64,000 bases of DNA, from assembly GCF_030433855.1 (NCBI RefSeq), contig NZ_JARUXC010000003.1, positions 62,001-126,000 on the forward strand, in the 5' to 3' direction. The notes below the pieces were generated by a model. That model was not told the origin of the DNA, made no database searches, and saw only the letters and a list, made by a program, of their open reading frames with translations. The position numbers and the translations under genes are program-made. Shown one piece after another: positions 16,468 to 24,187 of the stretch. Position 1 is the first letter of the stretch; every line of letters begins with the position of its first letter. This DNA is from Agreia sp. PsM10. Lineage in GTDB: Bacteria > Actinomycetota > Actinomycetes > Actinomycetales > Microbacteriaceae.

Positions 16468-17649
16468 ATGCTTGCCGACATCCTCCAGTCCGAACTCGTC
16501 ACCAGTCTCCTCGGCGCCCTCATCGCCGTCGCCGCCGCGGTGGTCGTCGTGCTCATCGTGGCGCTGGCGTTCCGCATCACGGCGAGGCGCAGGCCGTGGG
16601 CGGGACAGCTGATCGACACCGCGCGTCGACCGTTCCGTGCCGCGCTCGTCGTCTGCTTCGTCTGGGTCTCGCTCGGCATCACCGTGACCGATCCGCAGGC
16701 CGCGTCTGCCATCGGGCTCGCGATGAGGATCCTGGCCATCGTCACCATCGCATGGCTCGTCGGTGCCATCATCGTGTTCCTCGAGAACCTGGGGCTCGCG
16801 CGCTACCGCATCGACACGCCCGACAACCGGGTCGCCCGACGTGTGCGCACACAGGTGCTGATCCTGAAGCGACTGAGCATCGTGGTCGTCGTGGTGGTGG
16901 CGCTCGGTGCGGTGCTGCTGTCGTTCCCCGGAGCCCAGACCTTCGGAGCCAGCCTGCTCGCCTCCGCCGGACTGCTGTCGATCATCGCCGGCCTGGCCGT
17001 GCAGTCCAGCCTCTCGAACGTCTTCTCGGGAATGCAGCTCGCCTTCAGCGATGCCATCCGGGTCGACGACGTGGTCATCGTCGAAGAGGAATGGGGGAGG
17101 GTGGAGGAGATCACCCTCACCTACGTGGTCGTGCACATCTGGGACGACCGACGCATGATCCTCCCGTCGACCTACTTCACCTCGCGCCCGTACCAGAACT
17201 GGACCCGTCGCAACTCCGAGCTGCTCGGATCGGTCGAGTTCGATCTCGACTGGCGCGTCACTCCCCAGCACATGAGGGAGGAGCTCGACCGGGTCCTGTC
17301 CCGCACCCCGTTGTGGGACAAGCGTGTGAGTGTGTTGCAGGTCACCGACGCGGTCGGCGGCTACGTGCGGATCCGCATCCTGGTCAGCGCTGTCGACGCG
17401 CCGGCCCTCTTCGACCTGCGCTGCTTCGTGCGTGAGGAGCTCGTGACCTGGCTCCACGAGCAGAGCCCCGTGTCGCTGCCCCGCGTGCGCGTTCAGGATA
17501 CGGCCGAGGCAGACATGCGCCGGCCCTCGCTCGATCCCGAGCCCAATCCGGGAACGGGCGGCCTCTTCTCGGGAGATCCCGAGGCCGAGAACAGGGGAAG
17601 CCTCTTCACGGGGCGCATCGACGTGGTGCGCCCCGCCGAGACCGAGTGA
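16468..17649 (+). CDS. MscS-family mechanosensitive ion channel
   Basis: 393 residues, start behind GGGAGCGCGA. Four hydrophobic segments in the first 190 residues, the last being the pore helix of MscS: SLLASAGLLSIIAGLAVQSS, followed directly by LSNVFSGMQLAFSDAIRVDD and the beta domain with VEEEWGRVEEITL and ILPSTYFTSRPYQNWTR. The C-terminal tail is hydrophilic and variable. It opens under membrane tension to release solutes during hypo-osmotic shock, complementing the osmoprotectant importer at the start of the window. Divergent from pnuC. Confidence 0.92.
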   Translation: MLADILQSELVTSLLGALIAVAAAVVVVLIVALAFRITARRRPWAGQLIDTARRPFRAALVVCFVWVSLGITVTDPQAASAIGLAMRILAIVTIAWLVGAIIVFLENLGLARYRIDTPDNRVARRVRTQVLILKRLSIVVVVVVALGAVLLSFPGAQTFGASLLASAGLLSIIAGLAVQSSLSNVFSGMQLAFSDAIRVDDVVIVEEEWGRVEEITLTYVVVHIWDDRRMILPSTYFTSRPYQNWTRRNSELLGSVEFDLDWRVTPQHMREELDRVLSRTPLWDKRVSVLQVTDAVGGYVRIRILVSAVDAPALFDLRCFVREELVTWLHEQSPVSLPRVRVQDTAEADMRRPSLDPEPNPGTGGLFSGDPEAENRGSLFTGRIDVVRPAETE

Positions 17650-17652
17650 CTG

Positions 17653-18264
17653 TCAGAGCGTCGGCGTCGACGCATCCGGCTGGCCGAGCAGCGACGTCGC
17701 CCCGCGACGCAGCTGGATGGCCGCCACGATGAACATGACTCCGAAGATGATCGCGTAGATCCCCACGATCCAGATGAGGCTCAGCACCGTGGCGCCGGGC
17801 GTCACGAGCGTGAGAATGCCGAGCAGGATGCCGAAGGCGAGCGTGAGCACACCGGAGACGATTCCGATGGTGCGGCTGCGCCCGTCGCTCAGACCCGCGG
17901 CGGAGCCGATGCCCAGGGCGCCGTGCATCACGGCGTAGATGACGATCGTCCACAGCGCGAAGAGTCCCCCGATGACCCCCGCGAGCGCCGGGAACACCAG
18001 GGCGACGAAACCGGCGATGATCGAGACGACGCCCTGGAAGAGCAGCCATCCCCATCCGCTGCCGGGGGTGCGGATGCGCAGAGCATGCACGACCGCGGTG
18101 ACCCCGTCGATGATCGCGTAGACACCGAACACGATCACGATGCCCGTCAGGGCTGCTCCCGGTGCGGCGAGGGCGATGATTCCGAAGATCACGGCGAAGA
18201 TTCCGCGCAGCAGCACGGCCCACCAGATCCCCTTGGCGACAGCTGCGAGTGGATTATTGGTCAT
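17653..18264 (-). CDS. HdeD family (DUF308) membrane protein
   Basis: 203 residues with six hydrophobic helices arranged in pairs, typical of DUF308/HdeD proteins: WWAVLLRGIFAVIFGIIALA, YAIIDGVTAVVHALR and, in the second half, GIVSGVLTLAFGILLGI and GIYAIIFGVMFIVAAIQLR. HdeD is linked to acid resistance in E. coli; the role in actinobacteria is not known. Short hydrophilic tail. It converges with the MscS gene, leaving only three bases between the stop codons. Confidence 0.9.
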   Translation of the reverse strand: MTNNPLAAVAKGIWWAVLLRGIFAVIFGIIALAAPGAALTGIVIVFGVYAIIDGVTAVVHALRIRTPGSGWGWLLFQGVVSIIAGFVALVFPALAGVIGGLFALWTIVIYAVMHGALGIGSAAGLSDGRSRTIGIVSGVLTLAFGILLGILTLVTPGATVLSLIWIVGIYAIIFGVMFIVAAIQLRRGATSLLGQPDASTPTL

Positions 18265-18314
18265 GCTGCATACGGTAGTGGTGCGTGTCCCCGTTTAGGA
18301 AGAGACTTTCGTCC

Positions 18315-19490
18315 CTAGGGAGTCAGCACCACCTTCACGCAGCCGTCCTCCTTCTTCTGGAACACCTCGTACATGGCCGGGGCCTCCTCGAGCGAGACGC
18401 GGTGCGTCGTCAGGTCGAGCACGCCGAGCGGGTCGCTCGAGTCCTCGACGAGGGGCATCAGGTCGTCGGTCCAGTTGCGCACGTTGCACTGGCCCATGCG
18501 CAGCGAGACCTGCTTGTCGAACATCGACTTCATGGGCATCACATCGGCCTCGCCTCCGTAGACGCCGCTGAGCGACACCGTTCCGCCACGGCGAACCAGA
18601 TCGAGGGCCGTGTGCAGCGCCGCGAGCCGGTCGATTCCCGCCTTGTCCATGGCGGGGCGTGCCAACGCGTCGGGGAGGATTCCGACGACGGCCTGGGCGA
18701 ATCCGGCTCCGGGCGAGCCGTGGGCCTCCATGCCGACCGCGTCGACCACGGAGTCGGGCCCACGCCCGTCGGTCTGGTCGCGAAGCGCGTCCACGATGTC
18801 GTCGTCGAGGTCCCAGACCTCGGCACCGTGCCGTGCAGCCATCTCGCGGCGCTCGGCAACGGGATCGACCGCGAGCACCCGGTAGCCGAGGTGCGCGCCG
18901 ACCCGCGCCACGAACTGGCCGACGGGGCCCAGCCCGAGCACGCCGAGGGTGCCGCCATCCGGCACGTTCGCGTACTTCACGCCCTGCCAGGCCGTCGGCA
19001 GGATGTCGCTGAGGAAGAGATAGCGGTCGTCGGGGCCGTCGGACGAGACGGGGATGGCGTTGTAGTCGGCGAACGGAACGCGCAGCAGCTCAGCCTGCCC
19101 GCCGGGGACCTGGCCGTAGAGCTTGGTGTAGCCGAACAGCGAGGCGCCGGAGCCCTGGTCTCTGACCTGGGTCGTCTCGCACTGGGACTGCAGCCCCCGT
19201 CGGCACATGAAGCAGTGGCCGCAGGCGATGTTGAAGGTCACGACGACGCGATCTCCCACCGCCAGGTTGCGCACCTCCGAACCGATCTCCTCGACGATGC
19301 CCATCGGTTCGTGGCCCAGGATGTCGCCCCGGTCGAGGAACGGGCCGAAGAGTTCGTAGAGATGGAGGTCGGAGCCGCAGATCGCCGTCGAGGTGATGCG
19401 GATGATCGCATCGGTCGGCTCGATGATCACCGGGTCCGGGGCGGTCTCCACCTGGACGTTGCGCTTTCCCTGCCATGTCAGTGCTCTCAT
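18315..19490 (-). CDS. Zinc-dependent alcohol dehydrogenase (formaldehyde-dehydrogenase-like MDR family)
   Basis: 391 residues of the medium-chain dehydrogenase family. Catalytic zinc region AICGSDLHLYE and GHEPMGIVEEIG; four structural-zinc cysteines in CGHCFMCRRGLQSQC; nucleotide-binding GLGPVGQFVARVGAHLGYRV followed by AVDPVAERREMA. The insertion between the domains and the C-terminal EEAPAMYEVFQKKEDGCVKV match the group of NAD-dependent dehydrogenases related to glutathione-independent formaldehyde dehydrogenase. Substrate uncertain: small aldehyde or alcohol. Divergent from the J-domain gene by 164 bases. Confidence 0.88.
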   Translation of the reverse strand: MRALTWQGKRNVQVETAPDPVIIEPTDAIIRITSTAICGSDLHLYELFGPFLDRGDILGHEPMGIVEEIGSEVRNLAVGDRVVVTFNIACGHCFMCRRGLQSQCETTQVRDQGSGASLFGYTKLYGQVPGGQAELLRVPFADYNAIPVSSDGPDDRYLFLSDILPTAWQGVKYANVPDGGTLGVLGLGPVGQFVARVGAHLGYRVLAVDPVAERREMAARHGAEVWDLDDDIVDALRDQTDGRGPDSVVDAVGMEAHGSPGAGFAQAVVGILPDALARPAMDKAGIDRLAALHTALDLVRRGGTVSLSGVYGGEADVMPMKSMFDKQVSLRMGQCNVRNWTDDLMPLVEDSSDPLGVLDLTTHRVSLEEAPAMYEVFQKKEDGCVKVVLTP

Positions 19491-19654
19491 GCTTCCATGG
19501 TGCGCGGTCGCGGCCGAGGACGCCCGACGGGTCGACAGCGGAGGAATAACGGTGTAGCAACCCGGATGCCGAGGGGCGAGACCTCAGGATCGGCCGGTAT
19601 TCTCGTGCACGGGACCTTTGGGTCACACCTTGAGCAGGAAGGTTCACGCGCGGT

Positions 19655-20596
19655 ATGTCTGACAGTCCGACATCGGCCACGCCCTACGAGGTTCTGGGAA
19701 TCGCCCCCACGGCGAGCAACGACGAACTGCGGCGCGCCTATCGTCGACGGCTCCGCGAGACGCATCCGGACACCGGCGGCACATCCGCCCGGTTCCATGC
19801 CGTGCAGGCCGCCTGGCTGGTGGTGGGCGACCCCGAATCCCGGTCCGCATACGACCGCGGATCGTCGTCGGCATCCGGCCGCGTCGGCTCGGCCCGACCC
19901 GCGGGGTCGTCGTCGTGGGCCGCACGCAGTGCGCCGCCGTCGACCGCGTCGTCCTTGAAGGCCCGCTCCTACGGGCACCCGGGCGGGCAGGCGCGCGAGC
20001 GGTTCCTCACCCTGATCCGCGAATGGGCGGGCCGCGGTGCCGCTCTGGCCGACCCGTACGACCCCGCCCTGGTGAGAAGCGCTCCGCGCGAGATCCGCTG
20101 GTTGCTGGGCAAGGCCCTCGCCGAGGAGCAGACCGCCCGCACCCTCTCCGACCTGGGCATGGGATTCACGGTCTGGAACGACGTGGCCAGCCCCACAGGC
20201 CACAAGATCGACCACATCGTGCTCGGACCCGCAGGACTGCTCGCCGTGCGGTCGGAGGACTGGGGCGATCCGGTGCGCCTGCACAGAGGAGAGCTGGCGG
20301 GCGACGCGATCCCCGATGGCGAGCAGCCCGTGCGCGACCTCGTGCGCTCGGCCCGCAAGCTCGGCAGGTCTCTCGGTGTGAGGTTCGACGGTCAGGTCAT
20401 CGTGCTGCCCGACGAGGCACTTGTCGACGCCTCATCGGAGTCTGTGGATCGGGGCCGCAACGCCGGCACCCTCGTCATCGCGCGCTCGCGGTTGTCGTCG
20501 GTGATGCGGTCGGGCGTGTCCGAGGGCGATGCCCGGCGGCGAGGCGACGTCTTCGAGGTGCGGACCCGGCTGCAGCAGGCAGTGCAGTTCGTCTGA
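19655..20596 (+). CDS. J-domain protein fused to a NERD-like domain
   Basis: 313 residues. Residues 9-68 are a J-domain: TPYEVLGIAPTASNDELRRA, the HPD triad in RETHPDTGG, and ARFHAVQAAWLVVGDPESRS. After a Ser/Ala linker, residues about 130-290 resemble the nuclease-related NERD domain: EEQTARTLSDLG, WNDVASPTGHKIDHIVLGP and AGLLAVRSEDWGDPVRL. In NERD proteins the ExK pair follows the IDH motif; here the segment reads VRSEDW, so the lysine is not evident. It could recruit Hsp70 to a nucleic-acid substrate. Function unknown. Confidence 0.75.
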   Translation: MSDSPTSATPYEVLGIAPTASNDELRRAYRRRLRETHPDTGGTSARFHAVQAAWLVVGDPESRSAYDRGSSSASGRVGSARPAGSSSWAARSAPPSTASSLKARSYGHPGGQARERFLTLIREWAGRGAALADPYDPALVRSAPREIRWLLGKALAEEQTARTLSDLGMGFTVWNDVASPTGHKIDHIVLGPAGLLAVRSEDWGDPVRLHRGELAGDAIPDGEQPVRDLVRSARKLGRSLGVRFDGQVIVLPDEALVDASSESVDRGRNAGTLVIARSRLSSVMRSGVSEGDARRRGDVFEVRTRLQQAVQFV

Positions 20597-20630
20597 CCTG
20601 TGCGGCGGCGGCTACGGCCACTCTCCGCCG

Positions 20631-21002
20631 CTAGTGCCCGCGGAGCTTCTCGATGTCTCGCCGTTCGCGCTTGGTCGGGCGGCCGGCGCCGCGGTCGCGG
20701 ATGGGCACGAAGGGCACGTCTTCACGGGCCGGGGGCGGGGGAGTGTTGTCGGTGAGGCTCTCCGCGGCGACGACGGCGCTGACGCGCTTCGCGAGGATCC
20801 GCCGCACCACAACGATGCGCTCCGCGTCGCTCGTGCGCACACGCACCTCGTCGCCGATCCGTACCGACTGGGCAGCCTTCACCTTCTCGCCGTTCACGCG
20901 CACGTGGCCCGCGCGGCACGCCGCCGTGGCGAGCGAGCGCGTCTTCACGAGTCGCACAGCCCAGATCCAGCTGTCGACCCTGATCGATGAACCGGCTTCC
21001 AT
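20631..21002 (-). CDS. S4-domain RNA-binding protein (Hsp15-like)
   Basis: 123 residues. The S4 domain covers residues 7-65 with RVDSWIWAVRLVKTRSLATA, RAGHVRVNGEKVKAAQSVRIGDEV and RVRT. This order is like Hsp15 (HslR), which binds stalled 50S subunits carrying peptidyl-tRNA. The C-terminus is basic (GRPTKRERRDIEKLRGH) and probably contacts RNA. Divergent from alkB, with the LexA-like box in the 74-base gap, so it may share damage-linked control. No catalytic domain is fused. Confidence 0.85.
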   Translation of the reverse strand: MEAGSSIRVDSWIWAVRLVKTRSLATAACRAGHVRVNGEKVKAAQSVRIGDEVRVRTSDAERIVVVRRILAKRVSAVVAAESLTDNTPPPPAREDVPFVPIRDRGAGRPTKRERRDIEKLRGH

Positions 21003-21043
21003 TGTTCGACTCTACGAGACTGCCGAGGCGCACGAGCGGACTA

Positions 21044-21055
21044 GAACATATGTTC
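21044..21055. promoter_or_regulatory. LexA-like SOS box GAACATATGTTC upstream of alkB
   Basis: Perfect 12-bp dyad GAAC-ATAT-GTTC, extended to GTTCGA on the right side. It matches the GAAC-N4-GTTC core of actinobacterial/Bacillus-type LexA sites. It lies 9-20 bases upstream of the candidate -10 box at 21065, so bound LexA would block the alkB promoter. Confidence 0.7.
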
Positions 21056-21064
21056 GAATGACGG

Positions 21065-21070
21065 TATCGT
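21065..21070 (+). promoter_or_regulatory. Candidate -10 box of the alkB leaderless promoter
   Basis: TATCGT exactly six bases before the ATG at 21077, no ribosome site. The geometry matches those at 1994 and 5917. Confidence 0.45.
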
Positions 21071-21076
21071 CGAGAC

Positions 21077-21700
21077 ATGACTCTCGCATATCAGGCCTCG
21101 CTCTTCGACGAACCGGATGCGGCTCCTGTCGTCGGTCCCCTCGGTGGCCGCCTGCGGCGGATTCCGCTCGAATCCGGCGCGTGGATCGACGTGTGCCCTG
21201 GCTGGGTCGCCAACTCGGACACCCTGTTCGAAGAACTGGTCGGCGCCGTCGACTGGCGAGCAGACCGACGTGAGATGTACGACCGCGTGGTCGAGGTGCC
21301 GCGACTCGTGAGCTGGTTCGGGGCGGCCGATGCGCTGCCCCATCCCGCTCTCGACGAAGCCATGCGTCGGCTCAACACCCACTACGCACGGGTCGACGAC
21401 GAGCGATTCGCCACGGCCGGCCTCTGCTTCTACCGCACGGGCGACGACAGTGTCGCCTGGCATGGAGACCGGGTCGGCCGCTCGGTGCAGCGCGACACGA
21501 GGGTCGCCATCCTGTCGGTCGGAGCCGAGCGCGTGCTCTCGGTGCGGCCGGTCGCGGGTGGGGAGGTGTCCCGGTTTCCTGTCGGGCACGGCGACCTCAT
21601 CGTGATGGGCGGCAGCTGCCAGCGCACCTACGAGCACGCGATCCTGAAGTCGGCCAAGGCGGTCGGGCCCCGTATCAGTGTGCAGTTCCGGCGGGCCTGA
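21077..21700 (+). CDS. alkB: AlkB-family alpha-ketoglutarate-dependent DNA/RNA dealkylase
   Basis: 207 residues of the AlkB Fe(II)/2-oxoglutarate dioxygenase family. The iron ligands are the H and D of WHGD (around residues 136-138) and the His of TYEHAILK; the 2-oxoglutarate-binding arginines are in GPRISVQFRR. CFYRTGDDSVAWHGDRVGR and GDLIVMGGSCQ are also typical. It reverses N-alkyl damage such as 1-methyladenine by oxidative demethylation. An upstream SOS box and a leaderless -10 box suggest LexA-controlled induction. Its stop codon is seven bases from the end of the convergent FMN reductase gene. Confidence 0.9.
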   Translation: MTLAYQASLFDEPDAAPVVGPLGGRLRRIPLESGAWIDVCPGWVANSDTLFEELVGAVDWRADRREMYDRVVEVPRLVSWFGAADALPHPALDEAMRRLNTHYARVDDERFATAGLCFYRTGDDSVAWHGDRVGRSVQRDTRVAILSVGAERVLSVRPVAGGEVSRFPVGHGDLIVMGGSCQRTYEHAILKSAKAVGPRISVQFRRA

Positions 21701-21707
21701 GCGGCGA

Positions 21708-22328
21708 CTAGGCCGAGACGGCGAGGTTCGCCAGCTGCTGGGCGAAGGGGATCACGGTCTCCTCTGCGGGGTGAGCGGTCGGGCGGCCCTCGACGAGCTC
21801 AGCGAGCTCGCCCGCCGCGCGGGTGATGCGCACGGCCAGGTCGCCGTGCGCGCCGCCGGTGCTGCCCCAGTCCTCGGAAGCGGCGAACACCGAGGTTGGA
21901 ACGATCATCGACTGCAGGTATGCGAAGAGCGGGCGCACCGAGTATTCGAGGGCGAGCGAGTGCCGGGCCGTGCCGCCTGTCGCTGCGATGAGCACCGGCT
22001 TGCCTGCCAGAGTGCGCGGCTCGAGGATGTCGAAGAACGACTTGAAGAGGCCGCTGTACGACGACGAGAAGATCGGGGTCACCGCGATCACGGCGTCGGC
22101 GCTCGTGAGGGTCTCGATGGCGGTCTTCAGATCGCCGGCCGCGAAGCCGGTCAGCATCATGTTCGTGATCTCGTGGGCGAGGTCGCGCAGCTCGATCACG
22201 GTGATCGTCGCCTCCGATCCTGCCTCTGCGAGCGTCCGCGACGTCGCCTCCGCGAGGCGATCGGCGAGCAGCCGCGTCGACGAGGGCTGGCTGAGTCCGG
22301 CCGAGATGACTGCGATCGACTTGTCCAT
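21708..22328 (-). CDS. NAD(P)H-dependent FMN reductase (CE1759-like, NADPH:FMN/azoreductase family)
   Basis: 206 residues from the ATG at 22328, with GGAG six bases upstream. Flavodoxin-like fold of the NADPH-dependent FMN reductase family: IAVISAGLSQPSSTRLLADR at the N-terminus (phosphate-binding loop), ADAVIAVTPIFSSSYSGLFK, LAGKPVLIAATGGTARHSLA and a C-terminal helix. Proteins of this subgroup usually supply reduced flavin to an LLM-class monooxygenase, but no such gene is nearby. An inverted repeat (ATGC-N4-GCAT) and a TTCGATCGAA dyad lie upstream. Confidence 0.85.
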   Translation of the reverse strand: MDKSIAVISAGLSQPSSTRLLADRLAEATSRTLAEAGSEATITVIELRDLAHEITNMMLTGFAAGDLKTAIETLTSADAVIAVTPIFSSSYSGLFKSFFDILEPRTLAGKPVLIAATGGTARHSLALEYSVRPLFAYLQSMIVPTSVFAASEDWGSTGGAHGDLAVRITRAAGELAELVEGRPTAHPAEETVIPFAQQLANLAVSA

Positions 22329-22351
22329 GATGATCTCCACTCCACATTTCA

Positions 22352-22378
22352 ATGCGTTTGCATCTATATTCGATCGAA
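22352..22378. promoter_or_regulatory. Two dyads upstream of the FMN reductase gene
   Basis: On the plus strand ATGCGTTTGCAT (22352-22363, 4-bp arms) and TTCGATCGAA (22369-22378). Both are 24-50 bases upstream of the FMN reductase ATG in an unusually A/T-rich stretch, so they are candidate promoter and operator elements. Confidence 0.35.
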
Positions 22379-22453
22379 CATCACTGTCTCGGCGAATATT
22401 CCCGCGCCCAATGCACTGCGCCTCGTGGTCAGGCGATGAGGCAGAATCGGGTG

Positions 22454-22657
22454 ATGGACACCTTGGAGCCCGGCCCGTACGTTCACTTCAAGGGCGGTCG
22501 CTACGACGTCGTGGGCGAGGCGAGGCACAGCGAGACCGAGGAGCCGATGGCCGTGTATCGATCGGCCGACGGCTCGCTCTGGGTGAGGCCTCTCGAGATG
22601 TTCCTCGGCGAGGCGATGGTCGACGGCGTTGCGGTGCCCCGCTTCGTGAAGCTGTGA
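22454..22657 (+). CDS. DUF1653 domain protein
   Basis: 67 residues from ATG 22454 (in-frame GTG 22451 and ATG 22436 are alternatives; GAGG sits about ten bases before 22454). Almost the whole protein is the DUF1653 fold: GPYVHFKGGRYDVVGEARHS, ETEEPMAVYR, WVRPLEMFLGEAMVDGV and PRFVKL. The family is small and beta-rich, with no established biochemical role. Its stop overlaps the start of the Nudix gene by four bases (GTGA), suggesting a shared function in nucleotide or metabolite cleanup. Confidence 0.82.
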   Translation: MDTLEPGPYVHFKGGRYDVVGEARHSETEEPMAVYRSADGSLWVRPLEMFLGEAMVDGVAVPRFVKL

Positions 22658-23604
22658 CAGGGCTCGATCCGGCGGGTCCGGCTCGCCGCCCGCACGGCAG
22701 CGGGGACGCATGGGTGACCGCACCGGACGGGCGCAGATTCTGGGGAACGTTCGGCGCCGCCGGTCTGCTGGTGCACGACGATCGCGGTGTTCTGCTTCAG
22801 CACCGGGTCGAGTGGAGCCATTTCGGCGGAACGTGGGGACTTCCCGGAGGAGCTCGCCACGAAGCGGAGTCCGCGGTGCGCGGCGCGCTTCGCGAGGCGG
22901 AGGAGGAGGCGGGCGTGCCCGCCGACGCCCTGGCGCTCGAGTTCACGAGCGTGCTCGATCTCGGACTCTGGAGCTACGCGACGGTCGGCGTGCGCGCGAC
23001 GCGGCACTTCGACGCCCGGATCGGAGACGCCGAGAGCGTCGAGCTCCGCTGGATTCCCTTCGACGAGGTCGAATCGCTTCCCCTGCACCCCGGCTTCGCG
23101 GCCCGCTGGCCCGCTCTTCGGGCCGTGGTCGAGCATCCGATCGTGGTCGTCGTCGACGCGGCCAACGTCGTCGGCTCTCGTCCTAACGGGTGGTGGAAGG
23201 ACCGCGCGGCCGCAGCCTCGGCACTCCTCGACGATCTTGCAACCGTGTCCGATGCCGGGATCGACGGAGCACTTGTCGGTGCCGATGTCGACCGATGCTG
23301 GCCCTCGATCGTCGTCGTGCTCGAGGGCGAGGCGCGACGTGCCCGGCCGCCCCGAGAGCCCGACCCGTCCCGGGTCGTCGCCGACGGCATCCGGGCGCCC
23401 GGGCTCGAGGTGGATCGGGCCGAGGGCGAGGGCGACGAGCTGATCGTCGAGATCGCACGCGCCGGCCGGGACTCCCACGCCAGGGTGGTCGTCGTGACCG
23501 CGGATGCGGCGCTCCGCGATCGCGTGGAAGCGCTGGGGTGCGCCACGAGAGGGCCTCGCTGGATGCGGGGAATCATCGACGGCATGGCGGGAACGGTCGC
23601 CTGA
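22654..23604 (+). CDS. Nudix hydrolase fused to a NYN/PIN-like domain
   Basis: 316 residues, GTG start at 22654. Residues about 25-165 form a Nudix hydrolase with a full Nudix box GX5EX7REUXEEXGU (GARHEAE to REAEEEAGV). Residues about 165-316 look like a NYN/PIN-type ribonuclease fold: IVVVVDAANVVGSRPNGWWK with an early Asp and Asn, an EGDELIVEIA segment and VVVTADAALRDRVEALG near the end, like the acidic active site of YacP/NYN proteins. This combination suggests coupled sanitising of nucleotides and RNA processing, which is inference. Translationally coupled to DUF1653. Confidence 0.75.
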   Translation: MTGLDPAGPARRPHGSGDAWVTAPDGRRFWGTFGAAGLLVHDDRGVLLQHRVEWSHFGGTWGLPGGARHEAESAVRGALREAEEEAGVPADALALEFTSVLDLGLWSYATVGVRATRHFDARIGDAESVELRWIPFDEVESLPLHPGFAARWPALRAVVEHPIVVVVDAANVVGSRPNGWWKDRAAAASALLDDLATVSDAGIDGALVGADVDRCWPSIVVVLEGEARRARPPREPDPSRVVADGIRAPGLEVDRAEGEGDELIVEIARAGRDSHARVVVVTADAALRDRVEALGCATRGPRWMRGIIDGMAGTVA

Positions 23605-23710
23605 CGCCCGGCGAGCTGTGGATGCGCGCAGAGCGCGATCCGCACGGCGCATTCCCTGCTCGCGAGCGCACTCGCATCGGCTACGCTTGAGGCTCTAGGA
23701 GGTCACGAAC

Positions 23711-24187
23711 TTGGCTGATGACACGAACGCACACGAGTCCGCGAACCGCGTACGCAACGAGACCGACACGACCCTGCATTTCACCGCGGAGTTCGCAGCC
23801 CAGCTCGCGGCTCTCGAGGGCGGCGTCACGGCAGAAGAACTCGAGGCGATCGCGGCACTGCCGTCGGGCTCCGCGCTGCTGATCGTTCGCCGGGGACCGA
23901 ACAACGGCGCGCGGTTCCTCCTCGACTCCGACAACACGGTTGCCGGTCGTCACCCGGAGGCCGACATCTTCCTCGACGACGTCACCGTGTCCCGCCGCCA
24001 CGCGGCCTTCACCCGACACGGCACCGCGTTCGAGGTCACCGATCTCGGTTCGCTGAACGGCACCTACTTCGACGGGGTGCGGGTCGACAGGGCCCTCCTC
24101 AGCGACGGTGCCGAGGTGCAGGTCGGCAAGTTCCGTCTGACGTTCTACCCGTCGCGGCTCGACGTCGCCACCGCTGCCGGCGAGTAG
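23711..24187 (+). CDS. garA: GarA/OdhI-like FHA-domain regulator
   Basis: 158 residues, TTG start at 23711 with AGGAGG eight bases upstream. The N-terminal tail has NETDTTLHF, the position where GarA/OdhI carries the threonine phosphorylated by PknB/PknG. The FHA domain follows: LLIVRRGPNNGARFLLDSD, AGRHPEADIFLDDVTVSRRH and DLGSLNGTYFDGVRV, with the phosphothreonine-binding Arg and Ser. GarA switches off 2-oxoglutarate dehydrogenase and steers glutamate metabolism. The adjacent downstream gene is ftsR, as in mycobacteria and corynebacteria. Confidence 0.9.
   Translation: MADDTNAHESANRVRNETDTTLHFTAEFAAQLAALEGGVTAEELEAIAALPSGSALLIVRRGPNNGARFLLDSDNTVAGRHPEADIFLDDVTVSRRHAAFTRHGTAFEVTDLGSLNGTYFDGVRVDRALLSDGAEVQVGKFRLTFYPSRLDVATAAGE

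Noticed and set aside
20602-20631. GC-rich inverted repeat between the J-domain gene and the S4 gene as terminator
   Set aside because: GCGGCGG / CCGCCGC arms are short and of low complexity, and no T tract follows; it overlaps the S4 stop codon.
21823-22653. Long 5' extension of the Nudix gene frame
   Set aside because: This part lies antisense to the FMN reductase gene and over DUF1653; the GTG at 22654 with GTGA overlap is the natural start.
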